Assembly: GCF_000971195.1 (NCBI RefSeq)
Contig: NZ_BBLZ01000002.1
Coordinates: 575,736-639,735, forward strand
Length of the DNA stretch: 64,000 nucleotides
Direction of reading: 5' to 3'
Source: Demequina soli
Lineage (GTDB): Bacteria; Actinomycetota; Actinomycetes; Actinomycetales; Demequinaceae
In this document: positions 19,104-30,004 of the stretch, one piece after another
Layout: the number at the start of each line of letters is the position of its first letter
How positions within the stretch are numbered: position 1 is the first letter of the stretch
The notes under the pieces: model-generated
What the model saw: only the letters and a program-made list of their open reading frames with translations
The model's database searches: none
What the model was told of the DNA's origin: nothing
Position numbers and translations under genes: made by a program

Positions 19104-19681
19104 GCGTGGCCTCGGTACCGACGACCGAGGCCGACGAGGCCGCCATGCGGCTGGGGGCGCGGATGCGGGAGCTCAGGAAGGCGCGCGGGCTCACCCTGGT
19201 GGGGCTCGCAGAGGCCACCGGGCTCTCGCACCCGTTCCTCTCCCAGGTGGAGCGGGGGCTCGCGAACCTGTCGCTGCAGTCGCTGCGGAGGATCGCGGTC
19301 GCCCTTGAGACCAGCCCCGTCGAGCTCGTGGCCGCCACCGAGTCCGCGGCGGCGCCGCGGCGCGTCGAGGTGGTGCGCGCCGGCTCGCGCCGGGTCACGC
19401 CCGAGGGGTTCGCGCGCGGCACCGCGGTGTCGCTCGTGCGCGGCGCGCGGCCGTTCGCGCCGATCCTCGTCGAGTCGGACGCGCGCGAGGCGGGGGAGGC
19501 GTTCGTCCACGCCGAGGACGAGTTCGTGTACGTGCTGGCGGGCGCCGTCACCGTCGAGACGGACGGTCGCGCGCACGCTCTCGCCGTGGGCGACTCCGCC
19601 TACTACGCCGGTGGCGTGCGTCACCGCTGGTGGTCGCCGGAGGCGTTCCGGCTGCTCGTGGTGAAGCAGCAGGCGCGGTAG
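19100..19681 (+). CDS. XRE-cupin transcriptional regulator
   Basis: A 193-residue regulator with an N-terminal XRE/HipB-like helix-turn-helix (RMRELRKARGLTLVGLAEAT then SHPFLSQVERGLANLSLQ, about residues 16-60) and a C-terminal cupin sensor domain (VHAEDEFVYVLAGAVTVET). Cupin regulators of the PuuR type sense small metabolites; a purine intermediate is likely here because the gene is the last of the importer operon and lies between the XDH and 8-oxoguanine deaminase genes. The GTG at 19100 overlaps the permease stop (GTGA); GTG 19106 is an alternative. It probably controls the divergent region 15272-15499, but no operator has been defined. Confidence 0.85.
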   Translation: MSVASVPTTEADEAAMRLGARMRELRKARGLTLVGLAEATGLSHPFLSQVERGLANLSLQSLRRIAVALETSPVELVAATESAAAPRRVEVVRAGSRRVTPEGFARGTAVSLVRGARPFAPILVESDAREAGEAFVHAEDEFVYVLAGAVTVETDGRAHALAVGDSAYYAGGVRHRWWSPEAFRLLVVKQQAR

Positions 19682-19682
19682 C

Positions 19683-21041
19683 TCAGCCCCTGAGCCGCTC
19701 GGTCGCCTCCACCACGCGCCCGGCGATCACGCGCTCGTCGCCGTTCACCAGGAGACCGTCGACCACCACGTCGCGTCCCTGGACCAGCATGCGCCGCACG
19801 CGCGGCAGCGAGCCCAGCCCCAGCGCGGCGACGGGATCCGCGATGCCCGCGTGCTCGACCTCGCCGAGCTCCCACAGCACGATGTCCGCGAGCTTGCCCG
19901 CCTCGAGCGACCCGATCTCCCGCTCGCGCCCGAGCACACGGGCGCCACCCATGGTCGCGACCCGCAGCGCGTCGCGCACGGGCATCGCGCCCGCCCCGTC
20001 GCGCAGCCGCGCGAGCAGCGCCGCCTGGCGGATCTCGGAGCCGAGCCTGCCATGCTCGTTCGACGCGGCGCCGTCGACGCCGAGCCCCACGGGCGCGCCG
20101 GCGTCCAGCAGCGCCCGCACCGGCGCGATCCCCGCCGCGAGGCGCCCGTTCGAGGACGGGCAGTGCGCGACCCCGGTGCCCGTCGCGGCGAACCGCGCGA
20201 CGTCCTCGGGGGACAGGTGGACGCAGTGCGCCATCCACACGTCGGAGCCGAGCCAGCCGAGCGACTCGAGGTAGTCGGTCGGGCTCATCCCGAACCGCGA
20301 CCGGCAGAACGCCTCCTCCTCGACCGTCTCCGCGCCGTGCGTGTGCAGCCGCACGCCGAGGTCGCGCGCCAGCGTCGCGGACTCGCGCAGCAGGTCCGAG
20401 GTGACCGAGAACGGCGAGCAGGGCGCGATCGCGACCCGCACCATCGCGTCGAACGACGCGTCGTGATGCCGGGTGACGGCCTCCGCGGAGGCGGCCAGCG
20501 CATCGTCCGTGGTCTCGACCGCGAAGTCCGGCGGCAGCCCGCCCTGAGACTCGCCGAGGTCCATCGAGCCGCGCGTGGCGTGCAGGCGCAGCCCCAGCGC
20601 GCCGGCCTCGTGCGCGATCGCGCCGACGATGTCGCCGGTGCCGCGCGGGAAGATGTAGTGGTGGTCGCCCACGGTCGAGCAGCCCGAGCGCGCGAGCACG
20701 GCCATCGCACCGGCGGCGGCGGCGCCGGCGGTGTCCTCGTCGATGCGGGACCAGGTCGGGTACAGCGCGACCAGCCAGTCGAAGAGGATCGCGTCCTGCG
20801 CCCAGCCCCGGGTGAGCCACTGGTAGAGGTGGTGGTGCGTGTTGATGAGGCCCGGGGTGACCAGGGCGCCCCGCGCGTCGATGCGCGTGTCGGCGGCGTC
20901 GCGCACGTCGGACGGCGCTGCGCCCTCGCCCAGCGCCGCGATCCGGCTGCCGCGCACCGCGACCCACCCGCGCGACCACTCGGTCCCGGCGGCGTCCACG
21001 GTGGCGACGTGGCCGCCCTCGATCAGCGTCATTCCTGGCAT
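19683..21041 (-). CDS. 8-oxoguanine deaminase (TRZ/ATZ-type amidohydrolase)
   Basis: A 452-residue amidohydrolase of the cytosine/atrazine deaminase-like group. Metal ligands are in NTHHHLYQWLTRGW (about residue 67), LHTHGAE, the histidine of MAHCVHL and the aspartate of GLGVDGAASNE; HCPSSN is also conserved. NTHHHLYQ plus SNEHG are features of characterised 8-oxoguanine deaminases, which convert 8-oxoguanine to urate, fitting the surrounding urate pathway. A related hydroxydechloroatrazine-type enzyme is the alternative. A GAGGAG ribosome-binding site and a TAGCCT box at 21070-21075 (minus strand) precede the ATG. It is convergent with the importer operon. Confidence 0.82.
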   Translation of the reverse strand: MPGMTLIEGGHVATVDAAGTEWSRGWVAVRGSRIAALGEGAAPSDVRDAADTRIDARGALVTPGLINTHHHLYQWLTRGWAQDAILFDWLVALYPTWSRIDEDTAGAAAAGAMAVLARSGCSTVGDHHYIFPRGTGDIVGAIAHEAGALGLRLHATRGSMDLGESQGGLPPDFAVETTDDALAASAEAVTRHHDASFDAMVRVAIAPCSPFSVTSDLLRESATLARDLGVRLHTHGAETVEEEAFCRSRFGMSPTDYLESLGWLGSDVWMAHCVHLSPEDVARFAATGTGVAHCPSSNGRLAAGIAPVRALLDAGAPVGLGVDGAASNEHGRLGSEIRQAALLARLRDGAGAMPVRDALRVATMGGARVLGREREIGSLEAGKLADIVLWELGEVEHAGIADPVAALGLGSLPRVRRMLVQGRDVVVDGLLVNGDERVIAGRVVEATERLRG

Positions 21042-21074
21042 GGGGTCTCCTCGGGGAAGGTCACCTCAGGCTAG

Positions 21075-23222
<2,148 letters not shown>

Positions 23223-23294
23223 AACGCGCCGCGTCCCCTCCCGCCGGTCGGAGCCCGTGGGTAGTCTGGCCGGGAGGGGGAGGGAGGAGCCATC

Positions 23295-23519
23295 ATGAAC
23301 AGCGCGATGGTCATCGGCATGGTCGCCGGCGTCGTGGTGCTCGTGGTGCTCGTGATCGCGATCGTGGTCGCGGTCTCGCGCCGCCAGCCACCCCCGCCTC
23401 ACGAGGATCCGGGCCGCGGCCCCACCGGCCAGCACCCGGATCCGCTCGAGGGCACGCCCTCGGAGACGTCCACCCCGCAGTGGGACCGCACCATCGACCC
23501 GAACGAGGGGCCCCAGTGA
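23295..23519 (+). CDS. Small single-pass membrane protein
   Basis: A 74-residue protein with one strongly hydrophobic helix (about residues 5-28, VIGMVAGVVVLVVLVIAIVV) followed by a basic SRRQ stop-transfer and a hydrophilic, proline-rich C-terminal tail. It would be anchored with the tail in the cytoplasm. A GGAGGGAGGAG ribosome-binding site precedes the ATG at 23295, and a TAGTCT box at about 23262 may be its promoter. Its stop codon overlaps the GTG of the acetyltransferase gene. I do not recognise a family or function. Confidence 0.7.
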   Translation: MNSAMVIGMVAGVVVLVVLVIAIVVAVSRRQPPPPHEDPGRGPTGQHPDPLEGTPSETSTPQWDRTIDPNEGPQ

Positions 23520-24088
23520 CATCAGCCGTCCGTGCCATCACCCCCGAGGAGAAGTCCCGGCTGCAGGAGATCGGCGAGCTCACCGCGCTCGCGTACCTCG
23601 CGGACGGGCTCGTCGACCACGCCCACCCCTACCTGCCGCAGCTGCGCGACGCCGCCGCCCGCGCGGCCGGCGCCGAGCTGCTCGCGATGATGGACGGCGA
23701 GCGCGGCGAGGGCTCGATCGTCGGCACCATCACGCTCGTGCCGCCGGGCAGCCCTTTCATCGAGCTCGCGGAGGACGGCGAGTACGAGCTCCGGATGCTC
23801 GCGGTGTCGCCCATCGAGCGCGGCCGCGGGATCGGCCGCCTGCTCACCCAGGCAGCGATGGACCGGGCGGTCGAGCAGGGTGCCCCGCGCATCGTCCTCT
23901 CGACGATGGAGACGATGCACGCCGCCCACCGCCTGTACGAGCACATGGGGTTCCGGCGGCGCGAGGAGCTGGACTGGGTGGTCGTCGACAACGCGGACGG
24001 CTCGGTGACGCGGGTCCCCCTCGAGGGCGGGGAGCCGCCCGCGGGCGCCGTGCGCCTGCTGGGGTACGCGTGGGAGCCCGCCCACTAG
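23516..24088 (+). CDS. GNAT family N-acetyltransferase
   Basis: A 190-residue acetyltransferase. The central beta-alpha segment YELRMLAVSPIERGRGIGRLL (about residues 85-105) contains the acetyl-CoA pyrophosphate loop RGRGIG, and HRLYEHMGFRRREEL is the usual C-terminal motif. The substrate cannot be told. The GTG at 23516 overlaps the preceding stop, so it is translationally coupled to the small membrane protein. The TAG stop codon is itself the start of a TAGACT box that appears to drive gatC. Confidence 0.88.
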   Translation: MTSAVRAITPEEKSRLQEIGELTALAYLADGLVDHAHPYLPQLRDAAARAAGAELLAMMDGERGEGSIVGTITLVPPGSPFIELAEDGEYELRMLAVSPIERGRGIGRLLTQAAMDRAVEQGAPRIVLSTMETMHAAHRLYEHMGFRRREELDWVVVDNADGSVTRVPLEGGEPPAGAVRLLGYAWEPAH

Positions 24089-24098
24089 ACTCGGGCGC

Positions 24099-24398
24099 AT
24101 GTCTTCCCTTGACCGATCCGATGTGGCGCGCCTCGCGGCGCTCGCCCGCATCGACATGACCGACGCGGATCTCGACCGCCTGTCGGGCCAGCTCGCCGTG
24201 ATCGTCGACGCCGTCGCCAAGGTGGCCGAGGTCGCCGGCGAGGACGTCCCGGCGACGAGCCACCCGATCCCGATGAGCAACATCCACCGCGAGGACGTGG
24301 TCCGCCCGTCCCTCGCGCAGGACGATGCGCTGGCCGCCGCCCCCGACGCGGAGGACGGGCGCTTCCGCGTCCCGCAGATCCTGGGGGAGGAGGCGTGA
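24099..24398 (+). CDS. gatC: Aspartyl/glutamyl-tRNA amidotransferase subunit C
   Basis: A 99-residue small subunit of the GatCAB amidotransferase that makes Gln-tRNA(Gln) or Asn-tRNA(Asn) from the mischarged Glu/Asp forms. [27 protein letters not shown] is the conserved N-terminal helix pair, and the tail ends [12 protein letters not shown]. The ATG lies exactly seven bases after TAGACT (24086-24091), a leaderless arrangement. The stop overlaps the GTG of gatA. One GGACGATGCG word encodes the Asp-Asp-Ala near residue 76. Confidence 0.96.
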   Translation: MSSLDRSDVARLAALARIDMTDADLDRLSGQLAVIVDAVAKVAEVAGEDVPATSHPIPMSNIHREDVVRPSLAQDDALAAAPDAEDGRFRVPQILGEEA

Positions 24399-25912
24399 GC
24401 GTGACCGACTGGACCCGCGCGACCGCCGCGCAGATGGCCGACGCCCTCGCCGCCGGCGAGGTCACCTCCGTGGAGCTGGTGCAGGCGCACCTCGACCGCA
24501 TCGCCGCTGTGGACGGCCCCGTGCACGCGTTCCTCCACATCGACGCCGAGGGTGCCCTCGAGACCGCCCGCGCGGTCGACGCGGACCGCGCCGCCGGGGT
24601 CTCGCTGCCCCGCCTGGCCGGCGTGCCGATCGGCATCAAGGACGTGCTCGTCACCAAGGGCCTGCCCACGACGGCCGGCTCGCGCATCCTCGAGGGCTGG
24701 ATCCCGCCGTACGACGCGACGGTGACCCGCCGCGTGCGCGAGGCCCGCATGCCGATCCTCGGCAAGACCAACATGGATGAGTTCGCGATGGGCTCCTCGA
24801 CGGAGCACTCGGGCTACGGTCCGACCCGCAACCCGTGGGACCTCGACCGCATCCCCGGCGGCTCGGGCGGCGGCTCGGCGGCGGCGCTCGCGGCCTTCGA
24901 GGCGCCCCTCACCATCGGCTCCGACACGGGCGGCTCGATCCGCCAGCCCGCCTCGGTCACCGCGACGGTGGGCGTGAAGCCCACCTACGGCGGCGTGTCC
25001 CGCTTCGGCGCCATCGCGCTCGCGTCGTCGCTCGACCAGCTGGGCCCGTGCGGCCGCACCGTGCTCGACACGGCGCTCCTGCACGAGGTCATGGGCGGCC
25101 ACGACGAGATGGACGCCACCTCGCTGGACGAGCCCGTCCCGGCCGTGGTCGAGGCCGCGCTCGAGGGCGCGCGGATGGACCTCACCGGCGTGAAGGTGGG
25201 CGTCGTGCGCGAGCTCAGCGGCGCCGACGGCGGCTACCAGGCCGGCGTGACGCAGCGCTTCGAGGAATCCCTCGCGAAGCTGCGCGACATGGGCGCCGAG
25301 GTCGTCGAGGTCTCGTGCCCGTCGTTCGAGTACGCGCTCGCCGCGTACTACGTGATCCTCCCGTCGGAGGCGTCCTCCAACCTCGCGAAGTTCGACTCGG
25401 TGCGCTTCGGCCTCCGCGTCGAGAAGACCACGGTCGAGAAGACGATGCTCGCGACCCGCGCCGAGGGCTTCGGCGACGAGGTCAAGCGCCGCATCATCCT
25501 CGGCACCTACGCGCTGTCGGCGGGCTACTACGACGCCTACTACGGCTCGGCGCAGAAGGTCCGGACCCTGGTCCAGCGTGACTTCGACGCCGCCTTCGAG
25601 CGCTGCGACGTGCTCGTGTCGCCCACGACGCCGACCACGCCGTTCAAGATCGGCGAGCGCATCGACGACCCGCTGGCGATGTACCTCAACGACATCGCGA
25701 CCATCCCGGCGAACCTCGCGGGCATCCCCGGCATGTCGCTCCCGTCGGGCCTCGCGCCCGAGGACGGCCTGCCGGTCGGCTTCCAGATCCTGGCGCCGGC
25801 CCACGAGGACGCCCGTCTGTACCGCATCGGCGCCGCCCTCGAGGCGTCGCTCGCTGCCGAGTGGGGCGGCCCGCTGTCCGCGCAGGCCCCGGAGCTGGAG
25901 GTGGCCGAGTGA
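24395..25912 (+). CDS. gatA: Aspartyl/glutamyl-tRNA amidotransferase subunit A
   Basis: A 505-residue amidase-signature enzyme that releases ammonia from glutamine for GatB. The catalytic lysine is Lys82 in [10 protein letters not shown]; the serines lie in [12 protein letters not shown] and [11 protein letters not shown]. Length and motif spacing are standard. It is joined to gatC by a 4-bp overlap (GTGA) and to gatB by the same arrangement, giving a stoichiometric three-gene operon. Cytoplasmic. Confidence 0.97.
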   Translation: MSVTDWTRATAAQMADALAAGEVTSVELVQAHLDRIAAVDGPVHAFLHIDAEGALETARAVDADRAAGVSLPRLAGVPIGIKDVLVTKGLPTTAGSRILEGWIPPYDATVTRRVREARMPILGKTNMDEFAMGSSTEHSGYGPTRNPWDLDRIPGGSGGGSAAALAAFEAPLTIGSDTGGSIRQPASVTATVGVKPTYGGVSRFGAIALASSLDQLGPCGRTVLDTALLHEVMGGHDEMDATSLDEPVPAVVEAALEGARMDLTGVKVGVVRELSGADGGYQAGVTQRFEESLAKLRDMGAEVVEVSCPSFEYALAAYYVILPSEASSNLAKFDSVRFGLRVEKTTVEKTMLATRAEGFGDEVKRRIILGTYALSAGYYDAYYGSAQKVRTLVQRDFDAAFERCDVLVSPTTPTTPFKIGERIDDPLAMYLNDIATIPANLAGIPGMSLPSGLAPEDGLPVGFQILAPAHEDARLYRIGAALEASLAAEWGGPLSAQAPELEVAE

Positions 25913-27426
25913 CCACGATGACGTACGAGCAGGCGATGGAGGAGTTCGACCCGGTCTTCGGCATCGAGGTCCACGTCGAGCTCAACACCGCGACCAAGAT
26001 GTTCTGCGGCTGCGCCAACGAGTTCGGCGCCGAGCCCAACACCCAGGTCTGCCCGGTCTGCCTCGGCCTGCCGGGCGCGATGCCGGTGACCAACCAGAAG
26101 GCCGTCGAGTCGGCGATCCGCCTGGGCCTGGCCCTGGGCTGCTCGATCCGCGAGTCCTCGCGCTTCGCCCGGAAGAACTACTTCTACCCGGACCTGTCGA
26201 AGGACTACCAGATCTCGCAGTACGACGAGCCGACCTGCTACGAGGGCTCCCTCGACGTGGTCCTCGACGACGGCACCGTCGTGACCGTCGCCATCGAGCG
26301 CGCGCACATGGAGGAGGACGCCGGCAAGAACACCCACGTGGGTGGCTCGGGCGGCATCCAGGGCGCCGACTACTCGCTGGTCGACTACAACCGCGGCGGC
26401 GTGCCGCTGGTGGAGATCGTCACCAAGCCCATCACGGGCATGGGCGACCGGACCGCCGAGGTGGCGCGCGCCTACGTGGCGACCATCCGTGACATCGTGC
26501 GTGCGCTCGGCATCTCGGACGGCCGCATGGAGCAGGGCTCGGTGCGCGCCGACGTCAACCTGTCGCTGCGGCCCAAGGCCGTCGCGGGCGAGTCGCAGGA
26601 CGACGTCCCCTTCGGCAAGCGCTCCGAGACCAAGAACGTCAACTCGCTGCGCGCCATCGAGCGCGCGGTGCGCTTCGAGGCCGGCCGTCAGGCCGCGCTG
26701 CTGCTCGCGGGCCAGCCCGTGGTCCAGGAGACCCGCCACTGGCACGAGGACACCTCCTCGACCACGCCGGGCCGCTCCAAGGAGGAGGCGGAGGACTACC
26801 GCTACTTCCCGGAGCCGGACCTGCTGCCCGTCGAGCCGTCGCGCGAGTGGGTGGAGGAGCTCCGGGGCACCATCCCCGAGCACCCCGCCAAGATGCGCGC
26901 GCGCCTGCGCGAGGAGTGGGGCTTCTCGGACCTCGAGATGCGCGACGCCGTCGCGGCCGACGCGCTCGACCTCATCGCCGCCACCGTCGCCGTCGGCACC
27001 ACGGCCCAGGCCGCCCGCAAGTGGTGGATGGGTGAGCTGTCGCGCGTCGCGAACGACCGCGAGGTCGCGCTCACGTCGCTCCCGGTGTCGCCGGCCGCGA
27101 TCGCGGAGCTCCAGGGGCTCATCGACGCGGGCAAGATCAACGACAAGCTCGCGCGCCAGGCGCTCGAGGGCGTCCTCGCGGGCGAGGGCTCGCCCGCCGA
27201 GGTGGTCGAGTCCCGCGGCCTCGAGGTCGTCTCCGACGACTCGGCTCTCGAGAAGGCCGTGGACGATGCGCTGGCCTCCCAGCCCGACGTCCTCGCCAAG
27301 ATCCAGGATGGCAAGCTCCAGGCCGCCGGCGCGATCGTGGGCGCGGTCATGAAGGCCACCCGTGGCCAGGCCGACGCAGGCCGCGTGCGGGAGATCATCC
27401 TGCAGCGCGCCGGCGTCGAGGGCTGA
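25909..27426 (+). CDS. gatB: Aspartyl/glutamyl-tRNA amidotransferase subunit B
   Basis: A 505-residue subunit that phosphorylates and amidates the mischarged aminoacyl-t[22 protein letters not shown] and the following [15 protein letters not shown] are the conserved N-terminal kinase-like motifs; the YFPEPDLLP segment and the C-terminal YqeY-like tail domain (from about residue 400) are present. The GTG at 25909 overlaps the gatA stop. The gene ends the operon; a terminator-like hairpin begins 27 bases after the stop and runs into the next coding sequence. Confidence 0.97.
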   Translation: MTTMTYEQAMEEFDPVFGIEVHVELNTATKMFCGCANEFGAEPNTQVCPVCLGLPGAMPVTNQKAVESAIRLGLALGCSIRESSRFARKNYFYPDLSKDYQISQYDEPTCYEGSLDVVLDDGTVVTVAIERAHMEEDAGKNTHVGGSGGIQGADYSLVDYNRGGVPLVEIVTKPITGMGDRTAEVARAYVATIRDIVRALGISDGRMEQGSVRADVNLSLRPKAVAGESQDDVPFGKRSETKNVNSLRAIERAVRFEAGRQAALLLAGQPVVQETRHWHEDTSSTTPGRSKEEAEDYRYFPEPDLLPVEPSREWVEELRGTIPEHPAKMRARLREEWGFSDLEMRDAVAADALDLIAATVAVGTTAQAARKWWMGELSRVANDREVALTSLPVSPAAIAELQGLIDAGKINDKLARQALEGVLAGEGSPAEVVESRGLEVVSDDSALEKAVDDALASQPDVLAKIQDGKLQAAGAIVGAVMKATRGQADAGRVREIILQRAGVEG

Positions 27427-27443
27427 GCCCGGGAGCGCCAGGA

Positions 27444-28103
27444 ATGCTCAGCGAGACCCCCGTTCGCCGCGTCGCGAGCGGGGGTCTCGCGCGCTCCGGC
27501 CCCGCCTGCGCCCTCACGTTCGACGACGGCCCCAACGGCCTCGACACGATGCGCCTGCTCGACTTCCTTCGCGAGAAGGGGATCCGGGCGGTGTTCGCCG
27601 TCATCGGCGAGGAGATCCTGCGGCCCGCGGGCGTCGCCGGCGACGGCACGCCCATCCCCTCGGGCGCGGACGTGCTGCGGCGCATCGTCGCCGACGGGCA
27701 CGTGCTGTGCAACCACTCGACCTCGTACGAGTCCATGGGGGAGTGGAACGCCCTCGACGTCCGCGACGACCTGCTCAAGAACCTCGAGATCATCGAGGCC
27801 ACGGTCGGCGACGAGGTCCCGGTGCCCTACTGGCGCGCCCCCAACGGTGCGTGGGGCGTGACGGCGCCGGTCGCGGTGCGCCTGGGGATGCAGCCGCTCG
27901 ACGTGGTCAACACGGTCGAGGACTGGGTCGAGCAGGACCCCGCCGTCCTCGCCTCACGCCTGCGCCTCGCCATGGTGCCCGGGGAGCTGGTGCTGCTTCA
28001 CGACGGCGGCGGCAACCGCGCGGGCACCGTCGACGCCGTCATCGAGGTGGTCTCGGAGAGGCTCGCCGAGGGCTGGGCGTTCGTCCTGCCCGAGATGCCC
28101 TGA
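27444..28103 (+). CDS. Polysaccharide deacetylase (NodB homology) family protein
   Basis: A 219-residue NodB-fold protein without a signal peptide. Motif 1 TFDDGPNG is at about residues 25-32 with its catalytic and metal aspartates. Motif 2, normally HxxxH, reads NHSTSY, so the second zinc-ligand histidine is replaced by tyrosine. WRAPNGAWG (motif 3) and LLHDGGGNR (motif 5) are kept. The family deacetylates N-acetylglucosamine polymers; the altered motif and cytoplasmic location make activity on cell wall doubtful. The ATG at 27444 is the only start that keeps motif 1, yet a strong hairpin (27453-27488) covers its first codons. Confidence 0.8.
   Translation: MLSETPVRRVASGGLARSGPACALTFDDGPNGLDTMRLLDFLREKGIRAVFAVIGEEILRPAGVAGDGTPIPSGADVLRRIVADGHVLCNHSTSYESMGEWNALDVRDDLLKNLEIIEATVGDEVPVPYWRAPNGAWGVTAPVAVRLGMQPLDVVNTVEDWVEQDPAVLASRLRLAMVPGELVLLHDGGGNRAGTVDAVIEVVSERLAEGWAFVLPEMP
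27453..27488 (+). terminator. Hairpin after gatB, overlapping the next gene's start
   Basis: A 10-bp perfect stem (GAGACCCCCG, 27453-27462 with 27479-27488) and a 16-base loop lie 27 bases after the gatB stop. It looks like the operon terminator but falls within codons 4-15 of the deacetylase gene, so it may instead attenuate read-through into, or translation of, that gene. Confidence 0.55.
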
Positions 28104-28152
28104 GGCTGCGCTCTCGGTTCCGCGCGCCCTTCCTGCCTGACGCCTCGCCTTC

Positions 28153-28250
28153 CGCCCGCGCCCGTGCCCGCGTCCGTGCCCGCGCCCGCGCCCGCGCCCG
28201 TGCCCGCGTCCGTGCCCGCGCCCGCGCCCGCGCCCGTGCCCGCTGCCGCC
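28153..28250. repeat. GC hexamer array with 36-bp higher-order unit
   Basis: The gap between the deacetylase and HNH genes is made of six-base units of type CCCGCG / CCCGTG / TCCGTG. A 36-bp arrangement starting at 28164 is repeated exactly at 28200 and begins again at 28236. No coding role is likely. Confidence 0.85.
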
Positions 28251-28314
28251 GTCGTCGCCGCGATCGTCAGTTGCCGGGCCGTGCTTCGCCCCGCGAGGGC
28301 CGCCAGTCCTCACG

Positions 28315-29865
28315 TCAGGCGGCATCGGGTTCTCGATGGGGTGGCGGGCCGCCGCGGTCGTCGGCGACGGTGCGGGTGCGTGCGCGGCTGTAGGCGGCCA
28401 GGCTCCAGTGGCGGGGTGCGCCGAAGCGGGCGCGTCCGCCTTGGCGGGGTGCGCGCGCGGGGTCGACGCTGGCGGGTGGGATGAACCACACCTCGGTCGC
28501 GCTGGCGTTGATGGTCCAGCCCTGGTCATGGATGACATGGTGGCAGTGGCTGCATAGGAGCACGCCGTTGTCGAGGTCGGTCCTGCCGCCACGGGACCAG
28601 AAGACGATGTGGTGGGCCTCGGTCCACGCCGGTGGTGCCCCGCAGAACGCACATCCGCCGTCCCGTTCAGCCAAGGCCCTCTTCTGGGCGCGGGTGAACA
28701 GTCGCCGCTCGCGTCCCCAGTTCAGCACCGCTCCCGCCGCGCTGAGCGTCACGGGGACGATGCACGGGTCGGGGGCCATGCGAAACACGGCCGGGATGTC
28801 CACGGGCGTGGTGCAGCCGTCGATCTCGGCCAGTCCCTCACCGGTGGCGAGGGACTCGGCGTCGACGCGGATGACGACCGTGACGTTCGCCAACGGCAGG
28901 TCCGAGGCCTCGCAGGACAGGCCGTGGCGGCAGATCGCGGCGAGGGCATCGGCACGCATCTGATCCGTCGTGCGGGTGTCGGTGCCGGGGTGGTCCTTGC
29001 TGGCGTGCATGTCGTGGCCCACGATTGCTCCCAGGGCCGCCACCACGGGAGCGGCGGTCTCGGGGTCGAGCTCGGCGTTGATCACCGTCATCCCCGCCCG
29101 GTTCTCCCAGATCCGCACGAACCTGGCCCGTCGCAGGCGGGCCAGGCTGCGCTGGTGCGCGGCAACGTCGATCGCAGCCTTGAAGCGTCGCACCACGCGC
29201 GCGAAGCGGGTCGCATCCAACCCGCGGGCCCGCTTCACGAGCTCCGCCTCGGCCTCGCGCTTGCGCTCCGGGGTCACCTCGTCGGACAGGGAGTCGAGCA
29301 TCGCGATGATCTGCGCGCCACAGTCCGCGGAGATCTCCGCCGCCGCCAGCGCTGCCGCGACCATGGGATAGCGCGGCTGCGGCTTGGGCGGCGCCGGCGG
29401 GTCGTCCTTGTCCTCGTCCTCGTCCTCGGGCGGGGTGTCGCGGTCATCCGGATCGGGAGGGTCGTCGGGCACGGGAGGGTCGTCCTCGGGAGGCTCGGGC
29501 CCGTCCGCCTGCTCCACCTCCTCGAGCGCCCGTCCTACCTCGAGCAGGCGGATGGCCTGCGCCCGGGTGGTGCCCATGCTGGCGGCGACCAGGTCGGCGG
29601 CGCTGCGGTGCCCGTGGAGCTTGGCGAGCCCACCCCCGGGCGCGTCGGACTGCACCTCGATGTCCCTAGCGGTGCGCGCGAGGACCAGGTCGAGCTCGCG
29701 TGCCACGCGCGCGGCGCCGTGCAGCCGGTCCACCACGTCGGGCGAGCCGCCCGCCGCGGCGAACGCGCGCATCGTGCCGACCGCGATCCGTGCGTCCAGG
29801 CACGCCGCCGCGAACCCGGTGGCACCGCCACCGGGCTCGCAGTCGAACAGTGCCTCCGCGTCCAT
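28315..29865 (-). CDS. DUF222 / 13E12-repeat family protein with C-terminal HNH nuclease domain
   Basis: A 516-residue protein of the large actinobacterial DUF222-HNH family. The DUF222 region covers about residues 15-370, interrupted by an acidic Pro/Asp/Glu-rich low-complexity segment (about 122-165). The HNH domain (about 420-465) has two CxxC zinc pairs (CAFCG and CSHCH) around the catalytic EAHHIVFWSRGG and DNGVLL. Members occur in many copies in actinobacterial genomes and are often linked with mobile DNA, but their role is not established. No inteins, IS ends or attachment sites are visible here. The ATG at 29865 begins at the domain edge. Confidence 0.9.
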   Translation of the reverse strand: MDAEALFDCEPGGGATGFAAACLDARIAVGTMRAFAAAGGSPDVVDRLHGAARVARELDLVLARTARDIEVQSDAPGGGLAKLHGHRSAADLVAASMGTTRAQAIRLLEVGRALEEVEQADGPEPPEDDPPVPDDPPDPDDRDTPPEDEDEDKDDPPAPPKPQPRYPMVAAALAAAEISADCGAQIIAMLDSLSDEVTPERKREAEAELVKRARGLDATRFARVVRRFKAAIDVAAHQRSLARLRRARFVRIWENRAGMTVINAELDPETAAPVVAALGAIVGHDMHASKDHPGTDTRTTDQMRADALAAICRHGLSCEASDLPLANVTVVIRVDAESLATGEGLAEIDGCTTPVDIPAVFRMAPDPCIVPVTLSAAGAVLNWGRERRLFTRAQKRALAERDGGCAFCGAPPAWTEAHHIVFWSRGGRTDLDNGVLLCSHCHHVIHDQGWTINASATEVWFIPPASVDPARAPRQGGRARFGAPRHWSLAAYSRARTRTVADDRGGPPPHREPDAA

Positions 29866-30004
29866 GAGACCAGTCCATCACGGGGGTCAGACAGCCACCC
29901 CGACGCATCATCCCTGGTATGTGGACAAGTTGTGGAGCGGCGGGGGCTGGGGACATCGGCCCGCGATGAGGCGGGGCGAGCGCCGCGTCGTGGGCAGGGC
30001 GCGC

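Noticed and set aside
28153-28250. GC hexamer array considered as a CRISPR or a coding region
   Set aside because: Units are 6 bp without unique spacers, no cas genes are present, and frames across it are low-complexity Ala/Pro/Arg.
29920-29928. TGTGGACAA, reverse complement of the actinobacterial DnaA box TTGTCCACA
   Set aside because: A single box near the HNH gene start, with no cluster, no dnaA/dnaN genes and no AT-rich unwinding region, so not an origin.
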